Part shown: in pieces, positions 8,919-15,649 of the stretch | Numbering within the stretch: position 1 is the stretch's first letter | Layout: each line of letters begins with the position of its first letter | Assembly: GCF_900491745.1 (NCBI RefSeq) | Contig: NZ_UETR01000026.1 | Span: 1 to 40,606 of the forward strand | Source of the DNA: Amarolinea aalborgensis | GTDB taxonomy: Bacteria; Chloroflexota; Anaerolineae; SSC4; Amarolineaceae | Length of the DNA stretch: 40,606 nucleotides | Direction of reading: 5' to 3' | Translations under genes and position numbers: made by a program | The notes under the pieces: model-generated | Databases searched by the model: none | The model's input: only the letters and a program-made list of their open reading frames with translations | Told to the model about the DNA's origin: nothing

Positions 8919-9848
8919 TTACGGTCGCACCAACCTGCCCCAGGGATACTGATACCCCTGCCAGACGCCCTGCGTCGCGCGGTTGATGACCAGATCGCTC
9001 ATGGCGTTGAGCGCCCATTCAAAATAGTGCTGCGTCAGGGAATAGATGTCCATGTCAGGCGCCGGGTTCATGAAGTCAATCGCGTAGGGCACCCCGTCGC
9101 GCACGGCGAATTCCACGGTGTTCATATCATAGCCCAGAGCCTGGTTGAGGAGTCGCGCATCGTGCACCACGCGCCGCCCCAACTCCGCGTCCATGTGTGC
9201 ATGCTCCACGTGGTATTTGCGCTCGCGCGGGTCGTACTTCATGGGGAGGATCGTCTCCTGGCCGATGCACATGCAGCGCACGTAATGATCCCACTCGATG
9301 AACTCCTGCACAATCATGCACAACTGCTCGCTTTGATCGTAGTAGTAGATCAGTTCATCAATCGTGTTGACTTTGTACACATCACGCCAGCCGCCGCCCC
9401 AGGCGTCCTTGAGAATGGCCGGCATGCCCACGTAATCGGCAATGGCCTTCCAGTCAATGGGATATTTTAGATTACGCAGGCTCTCACTGACGACGCCCTC
9501 CGGGTAGCTCTTATTGGGCAGCACCACCGTGCGCGGACTGGCGACGCCAAGTTTGGTTGCCAACGAAGCTTCGAAGAACTTGTCGTCGGCCGACCACCAG
9601 AAGGGATTGTTGATGACGTACGTCCCCTGCAAGATCGCATTCTTGAGATACGTGCGATAGTATTTGATCTCGTGCGAGATGCGATCCACGATCACCGCAT
9701 ACTCGTTAGGTTCATTCTGGACCGTTCCGCCCAGTTTGACATACTCCGCGAAGACGCCCACATTCCGGCGATTGACTTCTTCGATAAAGGCGGGCGGAAA
9801 AGACCATTCGCGGCCGACCATGACGCCGACTTTCTTGATGTCTGCCAT
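8919..9848 (-). CDS. ATP-grasp carboxylate-amine ligase (RimK-like)
   Basis: The 309-residue protein starts MADIKKVGVMVGREWSFPP, has a pre-ATP-grasp segment and then a standard-order ATP-grasp core. PAILKDAWGGGWRDVYKV is the lysine and glycine-rich loop, MIVQEFIEW holds the adenine-contacting Glu, and YDMNTVEFAVRDGVPYAIDFMNPAPDMD is the metal-binding end with Glu, Asp and Asn. These enzymes add amino acids to acids or peptides. It lies between the esterase-fold gene (98 bases upstream) and the permuted ATP-grasp gene (53 bases downstream). Two ATP-grasp types side by side with two GCS2 enzymes suggest stepwise assembly of one product. Confidence 0.87.
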   Translation of the reverse strand: MADIKKVGVMVGREWSFPPAFIEEVNRRNVGVFAEYVKLGGTVQNEPNEYAVIVDRISHEIKYYRTYLKNAILQGTYVINNPFWWSADDKFFEASLATKLGVASPRTVVLPNKSYPEGVVSESLRNLKYPIDWKAIADYVGMPAILKDAWGGGWRDVYKVNTIDELIYYYDQSEQLCMIVQEFIEWDHYVRCMCIGQETILPMKYDPRERKYHVEHAHMDAELGRRVVHDARLLNQALGYDMNTVEFAVRDGVPYAIDFMNPAPDMDIYSLTQHYFEWALNAMSDLVINRATQGVWQGYQYPWGRLVRP

Positions 9849-9946
9849 CTGATTCCCAGGTTCCTCCTACGTGGTGTCGAACGTGGGCGCTGTGGATGAC
9901 AACGACCAAGCGTTCATCTGTCAAGGTTGTTCGATTGATTTTGTTA

Positions 9947-10663
9947 TCAGGCGCCGCTGACATACCAGCGGATCATCTGCTGCCAGTAGGGCCAGTCGTG
10001 CGACCACCCATTCCACACTCGAAACGCGTGCCAGATGTTCTTGCTCCATAGCGCGCTGGAGAACTCACGATTGTTCTGGTACGCCGGGTCGTGCTCGCCG
10101 ATGGCGATAATCATGTCCACTTTGCGGATCTGGTCAAGCCGTCCGGGGTCCTGCTCGTGGACAATGAATTCACTGGGGTTATTATAGTAGATGTTATCGT
10201 CATAGTAGCCATCGAAGAAGCCGCGCATCTGATACTTGCCGCTCAGCGCAATCGCGCGGTTGACGAGTTCAGGGTGGCGCAGGGCAAAGTTGACGGCATG
10301 ATAGGCGCCAAAGCTGCAGCCATGGACAATGGTGAACGGCGTCGGATTTCTCCACCAGACGAAGGGCAGCAATTCACGCACCAGGTATTGATCGTATTGC
10401 AGATGGCGCATGATGCGTCCGCTGGGGTGTACGGAGCGGGCGTAGAAACTTTCGGCATCTACGCTGTCTACACAGAACAGCTGTAGATTGCCGCTCTCGA
10501 CATGATCGCGCAGCGCCCACACCATGCCCCTGTCTTCATATTCAAAGAAGCGGGCGCGCGACGTCGGGAAAACGATCATACGCGCGCCGCCATGCCCGAA
10601 AACGAGCAGTTCCATCTCTCGGTTCAACGTTGGGCTGTACCATTTATGGTATTCACGATTCAT
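9947..10663 (-). CDS. Alpha/beta-hydrolase, putative esterase
   Basis: A 238-residue protein of the esterase-D-like alpha/beta-hydrolase group (close in appearance to COG4947). The nucleophile elbow is GCSFG with Ser at about residue 117. A likely acid is Asp in AIGEHDP and the histidine is in GWSHDW, in the normal order. No signal peptide is present, so it is probably cytoplasmic. In this context it could hydrolyse an ester, thioester or peptide intermediate of the ligase pathway, or release its product. That role is inferred from position only. It begins 84 bases after the small unknown gene. Confidence 0.85.
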   Translation of the reverse strand: MNREYHKWYSPTLNREMELLVFGHGGARMIVFPTSRARFFEYEDRGMVWALRDHVESGNLQLFCVDSVDAESFYARSVHPSGRIMRHLQYDQYLVRELLPFVWWRNPTPFTIVHGCSFGAYHAVNFALRHPELVNRAIALSGKYQMRGFFDGYYDDNIYYNNPSEFIVHEQDPGRLDQIRKVDMIIAIGEHDPAYQNNREFSSALWSKNIWHAFRVWNGWSHDWPYWQQMIRWYVSGA

Positions 10664-10747
10664 GGATTCGTTCGATGCTCCACTTGTGAGGAATGTGACC
10701 GACGTGAAGACTTGCGATCAAGCCGCGTCGCTTGATCTGGCGCGCCA

Positions 10748-11089
10748 TCAGCTCGCCGGCTCGACGAAAGTCAGGGGAAAGTCCACGGTCATTTGATGCA
10801 GCAGCGCGTCGCCGCGCGTGAGCAGGACCTGCGCATGGTACACGGCTGCCGGCTGCGGCGCCTGGCGTAAATGCAGTGTGTAGGCAAGCTCTTGTTCGCG
10901 CACTTCGACCGCGCTCAAGCTCGCAACCGTATGACCTTCAGGATCGGTAATGACAACATCAAGATTGGGATACTCGGCAAATGCGGTCAGCGCCACACGC
11001 AACCACAGTCGGCGCAGATCCGGATAAGGATATACAACCGCCGCCGCAATCTGTGGCGCCTGGTCTTCCCAGTTGATCTGAATCTGCAT
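10748..11089 (-). CDS. Small conserved-looking protein at the head of the ligase block
   Basis: I do not recognise this 113-residue protein. It reads as an all-beta domain: alternating hydrophobic strands, an NxDVVITDPEGH turn and no cysteines or membrane segments. It resembles small immunoglobulin-like or C2-like sandwiches only in general texture. There is no clear Shine-Dalgarno site before the ATG at 11089. It is the first gene after the tRNA-Sec on the same strand and is followed at 84 bases by the esterase gene. It may belong to the same operon and could be a carrier or binding partner, which is a guess. Confidence 0.6.
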   Translation of the reverse strand: MQIQINWEDQAPQIAAAVVYPYPDLRRLWLRVALTAFAEYPNLDVVITDPEGHTVASLSAVEVREQELAYTLHLRQAPQPAAVYHAQVLLTRGDALLHQMTVDFPLTFVEPAS

Positions 11090-11185
11090 AGATTACAATC
11101 GCTGCGCAATTCGGATTTTAGCTTGCAGAATGACCACCCTTGAGATGCTAACATACCTTCGCTGAGCGAACGCAAGCGCTGGAGG

Positions 11186-11279
11186 CGAGAGTGGGTGAGA
11201 GTCGAACTCACCACGGCCGCTTCGAGCACCCGTCACCGGTTTTGAAGACCGGGGAGCCCACCGGGACCCATCCACCCCC
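11186..11279 (-). tRNA. selC: Selenocysteine tRNA (anticodon UCA)
   Basis: On the minus strand the gene folds as a bacterial tRNA-Sec. The acceptor stem has 8 pairs (GGGGGTGG with CCACTCTC, two G-U). The D stem has 6 pairs, mostly with G-U wobble. The anticodon stem CCGGT/ACCGG carries the loop CTTCAAA with anticodon TCA. The long variable arm has about 9 positions with one mismatch. The T arm is GTGAG-TTCGACT-CTCAC. The discriminator is G and CCA is not encoded (GCCT follows). Length is 94 bases. It would read UGA as selenocysteine with SelA, SelB and SelD, none of which are in this window. Confidence 0.93.
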
Positions 11280-11294
11280 ATGACCGCAGCGGGG

Positions 11295-11323
11295 ATGATA
11301 CAATGCTTTGCACGATTCGTCAA
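11295..11323 (-). promoter_or_regulatory. Promoter of tRNA-Sec
   Basis: On the minus strand, TTGACG and TATCAT are separated by exactly 17 bases. Transcription would start about 8 bases before the mature tRNA 5' end. I see no strong terminator or clear promoter between the tRNA and the small gene at 11089, so read-through into the ligase block is possible. Confidence 0.75.
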
Positions 11324-11403
11324 AGTATTGGTCTGCAAGAAAGTCGTGGCGCGCGTCTCTTTGAACGTACTGAGAGGCCGTCGCCCGCGTAACAACAATC
11401 GGA

Positions 11404-11446
11404 TTGACGGTGTCATATTGACGGTGTCATAATGAATGGCGTCATC
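11404..11446. repeat. 14-bp iteron-like direct repeats
   Basis: TTGACGGTGTCATA is repeated head to tail without a gap at 11404-11417 and 11418-11431. A decayed third copy (ATGAATGGCGTCATC) follows at 11432-11446. Each unit holds the small dyad TGAC-GGT-GTCA. The array lies between the tRNA-Sec promoter and the dockerin-gene promoter, so it could be a set of regulator sites. The rest of 11280-11663 holds only the two promoters and the inverted repeat listed separately. Confidence 0.7.
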
Positions 11447-11530
11447 ATGATTCGCCGTGCTGAGCGTGTTCCTGGCACTACACAGAGACACAAACCTGCA
11501 CGCCAATCATTGACAAAAACCCCTGGATTT

Positions 11531-11547
11531 AGTACCATTGTGGTACT
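11531..11547. promoter_or_regulatory. Perfect inverted repeat (putative operator)
   Basis: AGTACCA-TTG-TGGTACT is a perfect 7-bp dyad. Its last base is the first base of the -35 box of the dockerin-gene promoter, so a bound regulator would touch RNA polymerase. A second possible promoter (TTGACA at 11510, N17, TACCAT at 11533) would be covered by it. No regulator gene is next to it. Confidence 0.55.
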
Positions 11548-11575
11548 GGACAAATTCACGGCCTTGTGTTAAAAT
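11547..11575 (+). promoter_or_regulatory. Promoter of the dockerin/cohesin locus
   Basis: TGGACA and TAAAAT are separated by exactly 17 bases. The leader to the ATG at 11664 would be about 80 bases. Confidence 0.65.
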
Positions 11576-11663
11576 CGTGTGGCTGAGCATGTAGGCTAAT
11601 GGCCGCGCTCGCTTCCCCACACCAATCTCTCACATTCACGGGTTCAGTTTTAGGAGGCGAAAT

Positions 11664-12422
11664 ATGAATCGTGTAACCTTCGTCGGACGGCTGGCAGCTG
11701 TGGTGGGCCTGCTGGCGCTTTTGGCCGTAGCGAATGCGGCTCCCGCAATCCAGGCATCGCCAGATGCTGGGACCCTGGCCGTTGGCGCTGGCGCGCAGGT
11801 GTGGAACGGCCACAGTTGCTCAGCGCCTGTCCCCATCAACGTGAGCGGCCTGGGCGCTGGTCTGGGCGGCTACGAGAGCAAGCTCAGTTGGGCCGCCGGC
11901 CGTTTCAGTTCGGCCGATGCAGACATTTCTATCAACATTGGCACCTACCTCACCAACGGCGGCACCCGCCAACAGACTGGCGACAGCAGCACGCCGGCCC
12001 TCAAGGCCGTCAGCACCGACGCCGTCAAATGGGGCGGCTACTCCTGGGGCGCCGGCAACCCGCCGGGCAACATGGCCAATGGCCTTCTCTCCACGGTCAG
12101 CCTCAAGCCTACCGCCACCTGCGGCAGCGTGGCGATGACCCTGGCCGAGACGCAGTTGGTTGACATCAACGGCGCCGTCATTGCTCTGACTGCACAGACG
12201 GGTGGCACCGCGAATGTTTGGAGCAAGTTTGACGTCAACGGTAGTGGAACCATTACCGGCATTGACGTAACTCAGGTCACCGCCAGGCTTGGGCAAGCTG
12301 CCACAGCATGTGGAAATAACTATCAGTACGACTTGAATGACAGCGGGTCAATCACTGGTATTGACGTAAGCCGTGTTACAGCCAAGCTCGGGCAGAACCC
12401 CCTTGTCGCTTGCGTCAACTGA
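11664..12422 (+). CDS. Secreted protein with cohesin-like region and C-terminal dockerin
   Basis: A 252-residue exported protein with a signal peptide of about 30 residues ending near AIQA. A Gly/Ala/Thr-rich beta domain with two cysteines follows (about 35-185) and resembles a cohesin-like sandwich. The last 60 residues are a type I dockerin. Two calcium-binding F-hand repeats, FDVNGSGTITGIDVTQVTARLG and YDLNDSGSITGIDVSRVTAKLG, each show D-x-N-x-S-G-x-I-x-x-x-D. Dockerins dock to cohesins to build surface or extracellular complexes. AGGAGG lies 7 bases before the ATG. It heads a plus-strand group of three anchored cohesin-like proteins, which are likely partners. Confidence 0.87.
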   Translation: MNRVTFVGRLAAVVGLLALLAVANAAPAIQASPDAGTLAVGAGAQVWNGHSCSAPVPINVSGLGAGLGGYESKLSWAAGRFSSADADISINIGTYLTNGGTRQQTGDSSTPALKAVSTDAVKWGGYSWGAGNPPGNMANGLLSTVSLKPTATCGSVAMTLAETQLVDINGAVIALTAQTGGTANVWSKFDVNGSGTITGIDVTQVTARLGQAATACGNNYQYDLNDSGSITGIDVSRVTAKLGQNPLVACVN

Positions 12423-12545
12423 ACACGAATTTGTCTTAGCCTGACACACTTTCCTACGTTCGAGGAAGTACCGACGAGCCACACCTTACCAGCACTAATG
12501 AGACTGGCTCGTCTGCACACATGGATTTTCTGAGGGAGGTCATAA

Positions 12546-13238
12546 ATGACTTTAAGACGTTTGGCGCCCATTGCAGCTTTGCTAGTACTTCTGATAGTGG
12601 CAGCCGGCATGGCGAGTGCTTCACCCGCCAATGTGTCGCTCAGTCTTCTTTACATCCATCCTATTGGTAGTAATGCTAGCGAAATCGTAGCACGTAATCT
12701 AGGCCCGTCTGGTACTGGAAACGGGGCTATCGGCTTTACTGTGTATCTTGAGTACGACCATACAAAGGGATCGCTGTCTTCCGTGACAACTGGGCCTGAC
12801 TTTGCGGCCCTTAACTGCGGTTTTGGCACGTTCAAAGCAGATCCTCATCCGTTGAATCCGTCTGGTGTACAGGTCGACGGAACGTGTACCACAAGCATTC
12901 CACCTGCTGGTGTTGCAGCACCAACCGGCAACGTCGTGCTCGCCACATTGAATTGGACATGCACATCACCGTTCACGGTGGACTTGAAGACTAACCCGGT
13001 TGGCAGCCCTGCCTTGACCGAAGTGTTCGATCCGCTCTTCAATGAGTATTTTGTCCCCGACAATCAGTTAGTTGACGGCGGTGCCTGCGGTAGCCCTCTG
13101 GCTGTAACCCTGGCCGGCGTAACCGCCAGCCCGGTGACGCCACTTGGTAATGCATTATATCCGGCCCTGGCTGGTGCTGTGGTTCTACTCGCTGCAGCGG
13201 GTGTTGCGTTTCGCGGTGTCCTTCTTCGCAAACCCTAA
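12546..13238 (+). CDS. Membrane-anchored cohesin-like surface protein (paralogue 1)
   Basis: This 230-residue protein has an N-terminal signal peptide, a beta-rich extracellular domain with several cysteines (around CGFG, GTCTT, NWTC and GGACG), and a C-terminal membrane helix followed by a short RGVLLRKP tail. That layout would leave the domain outside the cell. It is clearly related to the next gene: shared VARNL or VAKNL, a YDHTKG or FDHAKG turn, VVLATLNW or IVLATLTW, and the DGGACG end. The domain resembles cohesin or related sandwiches, but I am less sure than for the gene at 14073. GGGAGG precedes the ATG. The base composition is lower in GC than the neighbours. Confidence 0.75.
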   Translation: MTLRRLAPIAALLVLLIVAAGMASASPANVSLSLLYIHPIGSNASEIVARNLGPSGTGNGAIGFTVYLEYDHTKGSLSSVTTGPDFAALNCGFGTFKADPHPLNPSGVQVDGTCTTSIPPAGVAAPTGNVVLATLNWTCTSPFTVDLKTNPVGSPALTEVFDPLFNEYFVPDNQLVDGGACGSPLAVTLAGVTASPVTPLGNALYPALAGAVVLLAAAGVAFRGVLLRKP

Positions 13239-13259
13239 GTAGGTCACACATCTACTATG

Positions 13260-13297
13260 ACAGGGGCAGCTCAGCAGAGCCGCCCCTGTTGTTTTTG
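13260..13297 (+). terminator. Intrinsic terminator inside the cohesin-like locus
   Basis: ACAGGGGC (13260-13267) pairs with GCCCCTGT (13282-13289) and is followed by TGTTTTT. It closes the transcript after the first anchored paralogue, so the next gene may need its own promoter or arise by read-through. Confidence 0.75.
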
Positions 13298-13340
13298 TGC
13301 TAGTTGATCGAGCATGTTTTTTCGCATCTCAGGATGATTG

Positions 13341-14048
13341 ATGCTGTATCATAAATCAGCTTTCTTGCTGCTTCTTCGTTTATGCCTCGTGTTCTTATTT
13401 ATGATGTTGACTGTAGTGAACTTTGCGTCAGCATCAGACCCAACTTCTTTTCATATTCGCCCCTTAAATGCGACGACGTCTGAGTTGGTGGCGAAAAACC
13501 TGGCTGTGGACACCGGCAGTTTACCCATTGTGGCGTGGGATGTCTATGCCAGTTTTGATCACGCCAAGGGTCACCTCGCCAGTGTATCCCCTGGCCCGGC
13601 ATGGCAAGCACTCGATTGTGGCTTTGTAATCCATGTCGTGGACGGGACTGACCCATTCGACGCTAACGATGTCTTTCTAAGCGGCTTTTGTACAAATCGC
13701 ATCGAAAACGGCGTCCGGGGTGAAGAAATCGTTCTGGCAACTCTGACGTGGCAGGACTGTCGTTCTGGCTTTGTCGTAGATTTGCGATCGCGTCATGCTG
13801 AACGCAAGAATCCTCTCACTGATGTTGTAGACGTAAGCCTGCAAAGTGAGCAATATGTACCAGACGCCGACCTCTTCGACGGCGGCGCGTGTGGCGACAC
13901 GACCCAGGGCATCCAAACAACGATTGATAATCCCCTGCCGCAAGCCTCCCCGCTGGCGACCTCAGCCCCGATCCTGGCTTTGGTGGTGGGCGGCGTCATT
14001 CTGGCGGCGGCCGCAGCGGCCGCTTTCCTGCGCCTGCGCAGGTCCTGA
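13341..14048 (+). CDS. Membrane-anchored cohesin-like surface protein (paralogue 2)
   Basis: A 235-residue paralogue of the gene at 12546, with the same plan: signal peptide ending near FASA, a cysteine-bearing beta domain (about 30-195) and a C-terminal membrane helix ending in LRLRRS. Shared landmarks are AKNL, FDHAKGHLASVSPGPAW, LATLTW and DGGACGD. The two copies have diverged strongly in the middle. The ATG at 13341 follows AGGA by 6 bases; a TTG directly before it is less likely. It is moderately AT-rich at its start and becomes GC-rich near the 3' end. Confidence 0.75.
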   Translation: MLYHKSAFLLLLRLCLVFLFMMLTVVNFASASDPTSFHIRPLNATTSELVAKNLAVDTGSLPIVAWDVYASFDHAKGHLASVSPGPAWQALDCGFVIHVVDGTDPFDANDVFLSGFCTNRIENGVRGEEIVLATLTWQDCRSGFVVDLRSRHAERKNPLTDVVDVSLQSEQYVPDADLFDGGACGDTTQGIQTTIDNPLPQASPLATSAPILALVVGGVILAAAAAAAFLRLRRS

Positions 14049-14072
14049 CAACAGTTGAATCGGAGGAAAACT

Positions 14073-14726
14073 ATGCGACTCACACGCGCAACCTGTTACC
14101 TGCTTCTCGCGTTGACCCTGCTGGCGACCACCACGGCCCTGGCGGCCGGCGCGGTGGTCACACTCACCCCCCCGGCCGCCGCGGTCCCGGCCGGTGGTGA
14201 ATTCACGACCGACGTCACCATCAAAGGGGCGGAGGCCGTTTTGGGCTTCCAGTTCGATGTCATTTATGACGCCAACCTGGTGGAGTTGACCTCCTTTGAC
14301 CTCGGCCCGTGGTTGGGCAATTCTGGTCGCAGCCCCGCTAAGCTCGGCCCGGCCTTTGCCAAGGAAGGGGGACGCGCCACCGTCGGCGCGTACACCCTGG
14401 GTCAACAGGCAGGCGCCGGCGGCGACGGTCTGATGGTCACGCTGCACTGGAAGACCAAAGCCGCGGGCAGCCTGGATTTGCAGCTGCAGAAGCTGCAGTT
14501 GGCCGGGGCCGGCGGTACGGCGCTGCCCGGCGAAATCAATGAGGGTAAGGTCAACGTCGCCATTGGCAATGCTGCAGCCAGCAGCGGCAGTGGATCGCCC
14601 ACAGGCCCTGCCAGCGGCTCTACAGCGGCTGGCAACGGCGGCAGCTCACAGTCCCTGCTTTTGGGCGGGGCTATTCTGGTCCTGGCGATTGTGGCTTATT
14701 TCTTGCTGCGCCGACGCCAGGCCTGA
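14073..14726 (+). CDS. Membrane-anchored cohesin-domain protein
   Basis: This 217-residue protein has a signal peptide (cleavage near ALAA), one cohesin domain (about residues 28-165), a Gly/Ser/Ala-rich linker and a C-terminal membrane helix ending in RRRQA. The domain shows the standard cohesin pattern: VPAGGEFTTDVTIKG, then VLGFQFDVIYDANLVEL and a late strand ending in EINEGKVNVA. It would display a dockerin-binding module on the cell surface. CGGAGG lies 7 bases before the ATG at 14073, and the gene starts 24 bases after paralogue 2. The dockerin proteins at 11664 and 29235 are possible ligands. Confidence 0.87.
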   Translation: MRLTRATCYLLLALTLLATTTALAAGAVVTLTPPAAAVPAGGEFTTDVTIKGAEAVLGFQFDVIYDANLVELTSFDLGPWLGNSGRSPAKLGPAFAKEGGRATVGAYTLGQQAGAGGDGLMVTLHWKTKAAGSLDLQLQKLQLAGAGGTALPGEINEGKVNVAIGNAAASSGSGSPTGPASGSTAAGNGGSSQSLLLGGAILVLAIVAYFLLRRRQA

Positions 14727-14746
14727 GCAGTGCGCGGTTGGCAATA

Positions 14747-14780
14747 GAAAACCAGGCTTCACACGGAAGCCTGGTTTTTT
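14747..14780 (+). terminator. Intrinsic terminator after the cohesin gene
   Basis: AAAACCAGGCTTC and GAAGCCTGGTTTT form a 13-bp stem with a 5-base loop and end in a T run. It may also serve the convergent acidic-protein genes. Confidence 0.9.
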
Positions 14781-14865
14781 GTTGCCATAATCTATCGAAG
14801 AAACGAGGCCTTCTGTCTCCGCCGCGGAGAAGGCCTTACCGAGTGAGCACTTACCGGTCGTTCAC

Positions 14866-15147
14866 CTACCAGGAAGAGACGTCATCGTCATCGGCGTCGT
14901 CGCTCCAGTCATCGTCCTCTTCTTCGTCATCCTCGATGTCGTCTTCATCCATCCAGTCCTCGTCCTCATCCAGGTCGAGATCCAGATCGTCGTCTTCCCA
15001 CTGGTCATCCGTTGCATCCGCCTCGACCTGTCCTACCTCTTCGTAGGTCAAACAATAGCCCTCTTCGCTCAGGCGAATTGTCTCGGCGCCGCAGAAGCCG
15101 TCATCCCAGTTGCCACAGTCTGAGAGGGGGCAGAGAATCTTGGTCAT
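14866..15147 (-). CDS. Small Cys-rich protein with extreme acidic tail
   Basis: This 93-residue protein has two parts. The first 35 residues contain ILCPLSDCGNWDDGFC and YCLTY, a spaced-cysteine pattern that suggests a metal-binding ribbon similar in layout to DUF1540. The remainder is almost entirely Asp and Glu with a few Trp, including DDDLDLDLDEDEDWMDEDD. I start it at the ATG at 15147, with AAGGAG 10 bases upstream. The next gene has a nearly identical leader. It lies 25 bases after the rubredoxin-like gene, so the pair is cotranscribed. Function unknown; the tail could bind basic proteins, calcium or ribosomes. Confidence 0.75.
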   Translation of the reverse strand: MTKILCPLSDCGNWDDGFCGAETIRLSEEGYCLTYEEVGQVEADATDDQWEDDDLDLDLDEDEDWMDEDDIEDDEEEDDDWSDDADDDDVSSW

Positions 15148-15172
15148 ATAGGTGTATCTCCTTTTGACGAGG

Positions 15173-15367
15173 TCACGCTGCAATCACAGCTTCTACATCT
15201 TCGTAGTCATCGTCGCTCTCGTCGAGATCGTCGAAGTCTACGAAGTCGTCCTCTTCGTATTCGAAGTATTCAAATGCCTCTGTGGGCGCCTCACATTCAG
15301 GGCAACGGTCTGGCCGTTTCTGCCCTGGTGCAATATACCCACATTCCATACATTCCCATTCACCCAT
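15173..15367 (-). CDS. Rubredoxin-like zinc-ribbon mini-protein with acidic tail
   Basis: A 64-residue protein. Its first half is a rubredoxin or rubrerythrin-tail type metal site: WECMECGYIAPG, then PDRCPECEAPTEAFE, that is two CxxC knuckles. The second half is an Asp/Glu-rich tail. It may bind iron for electron transfer or zinc structurally. AAGGAG lies 11 bases before the ATG, and a good promoter lies upstream. The next gene, 25 bases downstream, has the same architecture. Confidence 0.85.
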   Translation of the reverse strand: MGEWECMECGYIAPGQKRPDRCPECEAPTEAFEYFEYEEDDFVDFDDLDESDDDYEDVEAVIAA

Positions 15368-15403
15368 GTAGTGGGTTTCTCCTTGGTCAAGAGGGTCAAA
15401 GTT

Positions 15404-15431
15404 ATTCTAACCGCTTTTAGTGAATTGTCAA
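15404..15431 (-). promoter_or_regulatory. Promoter of the acidic ribbon-protein pair
   Basis: On the minus strand, a perfect TTGACA is followed after 16 bases by TAGAAT. The leader to the ATG at 15367 is about 30 bases. Confidence 0.8.
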
Positions 15432-15515
15432 ACCACCCTGCGACCTTACAAGTTCCGGACTCCTGCGCTTGTTTGGCCGGCAGCCCCACTGCGGACCGGG
15501 TTCTTAACCACAGAG

Positions 15516-15598
15516 ATCACAAAGAACGCAAAACAGCCGCCAATTTGCACCGGACCCACCGTTTCTTTGTGATTACTCGCCCCCGCATGCGTTCTTTG
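15516..15598. repeat. Intergenic inverted repeats with alternative pairing
   Basis: The left arm 15516-15529 contains ATCACAAAGAA and CAAAGAACGC. It can pair with TTCTTTGTGAT at 15563-15573 (11 bp) or with GCGTTCTTTG at 15589-15598 (10 bp). The two hairpins exclude each other. No ORF with family resemblance lies in 15432-15649, so this looks like a mobile or regulatory intergenic element. A similar word pattern (GCGTCTTTGCG) occurs near 28747. Confidence 0.5.
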
Positions 15599-15649
15599 CG
15601 GCTGAATGTGTGTTGTATTTGGGAATTCCTGTGGTTCGGACTTGTTTGC

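Noticed and set aside
7858..8952. A 364-codon plus-strand open frame antisense to the permuted ATP-grasp gene.
   Set aside because: It has no recognisable domain or ribosome-binding site and is fully explained as a shadow of the minus-strand gene.
11186..11279. Serine or leucine tRNA with a long variable arm.
   Set aside because: The anticodon is TCA and the acceptor stem has 8 pairs, so only tRNA-Sec fits.
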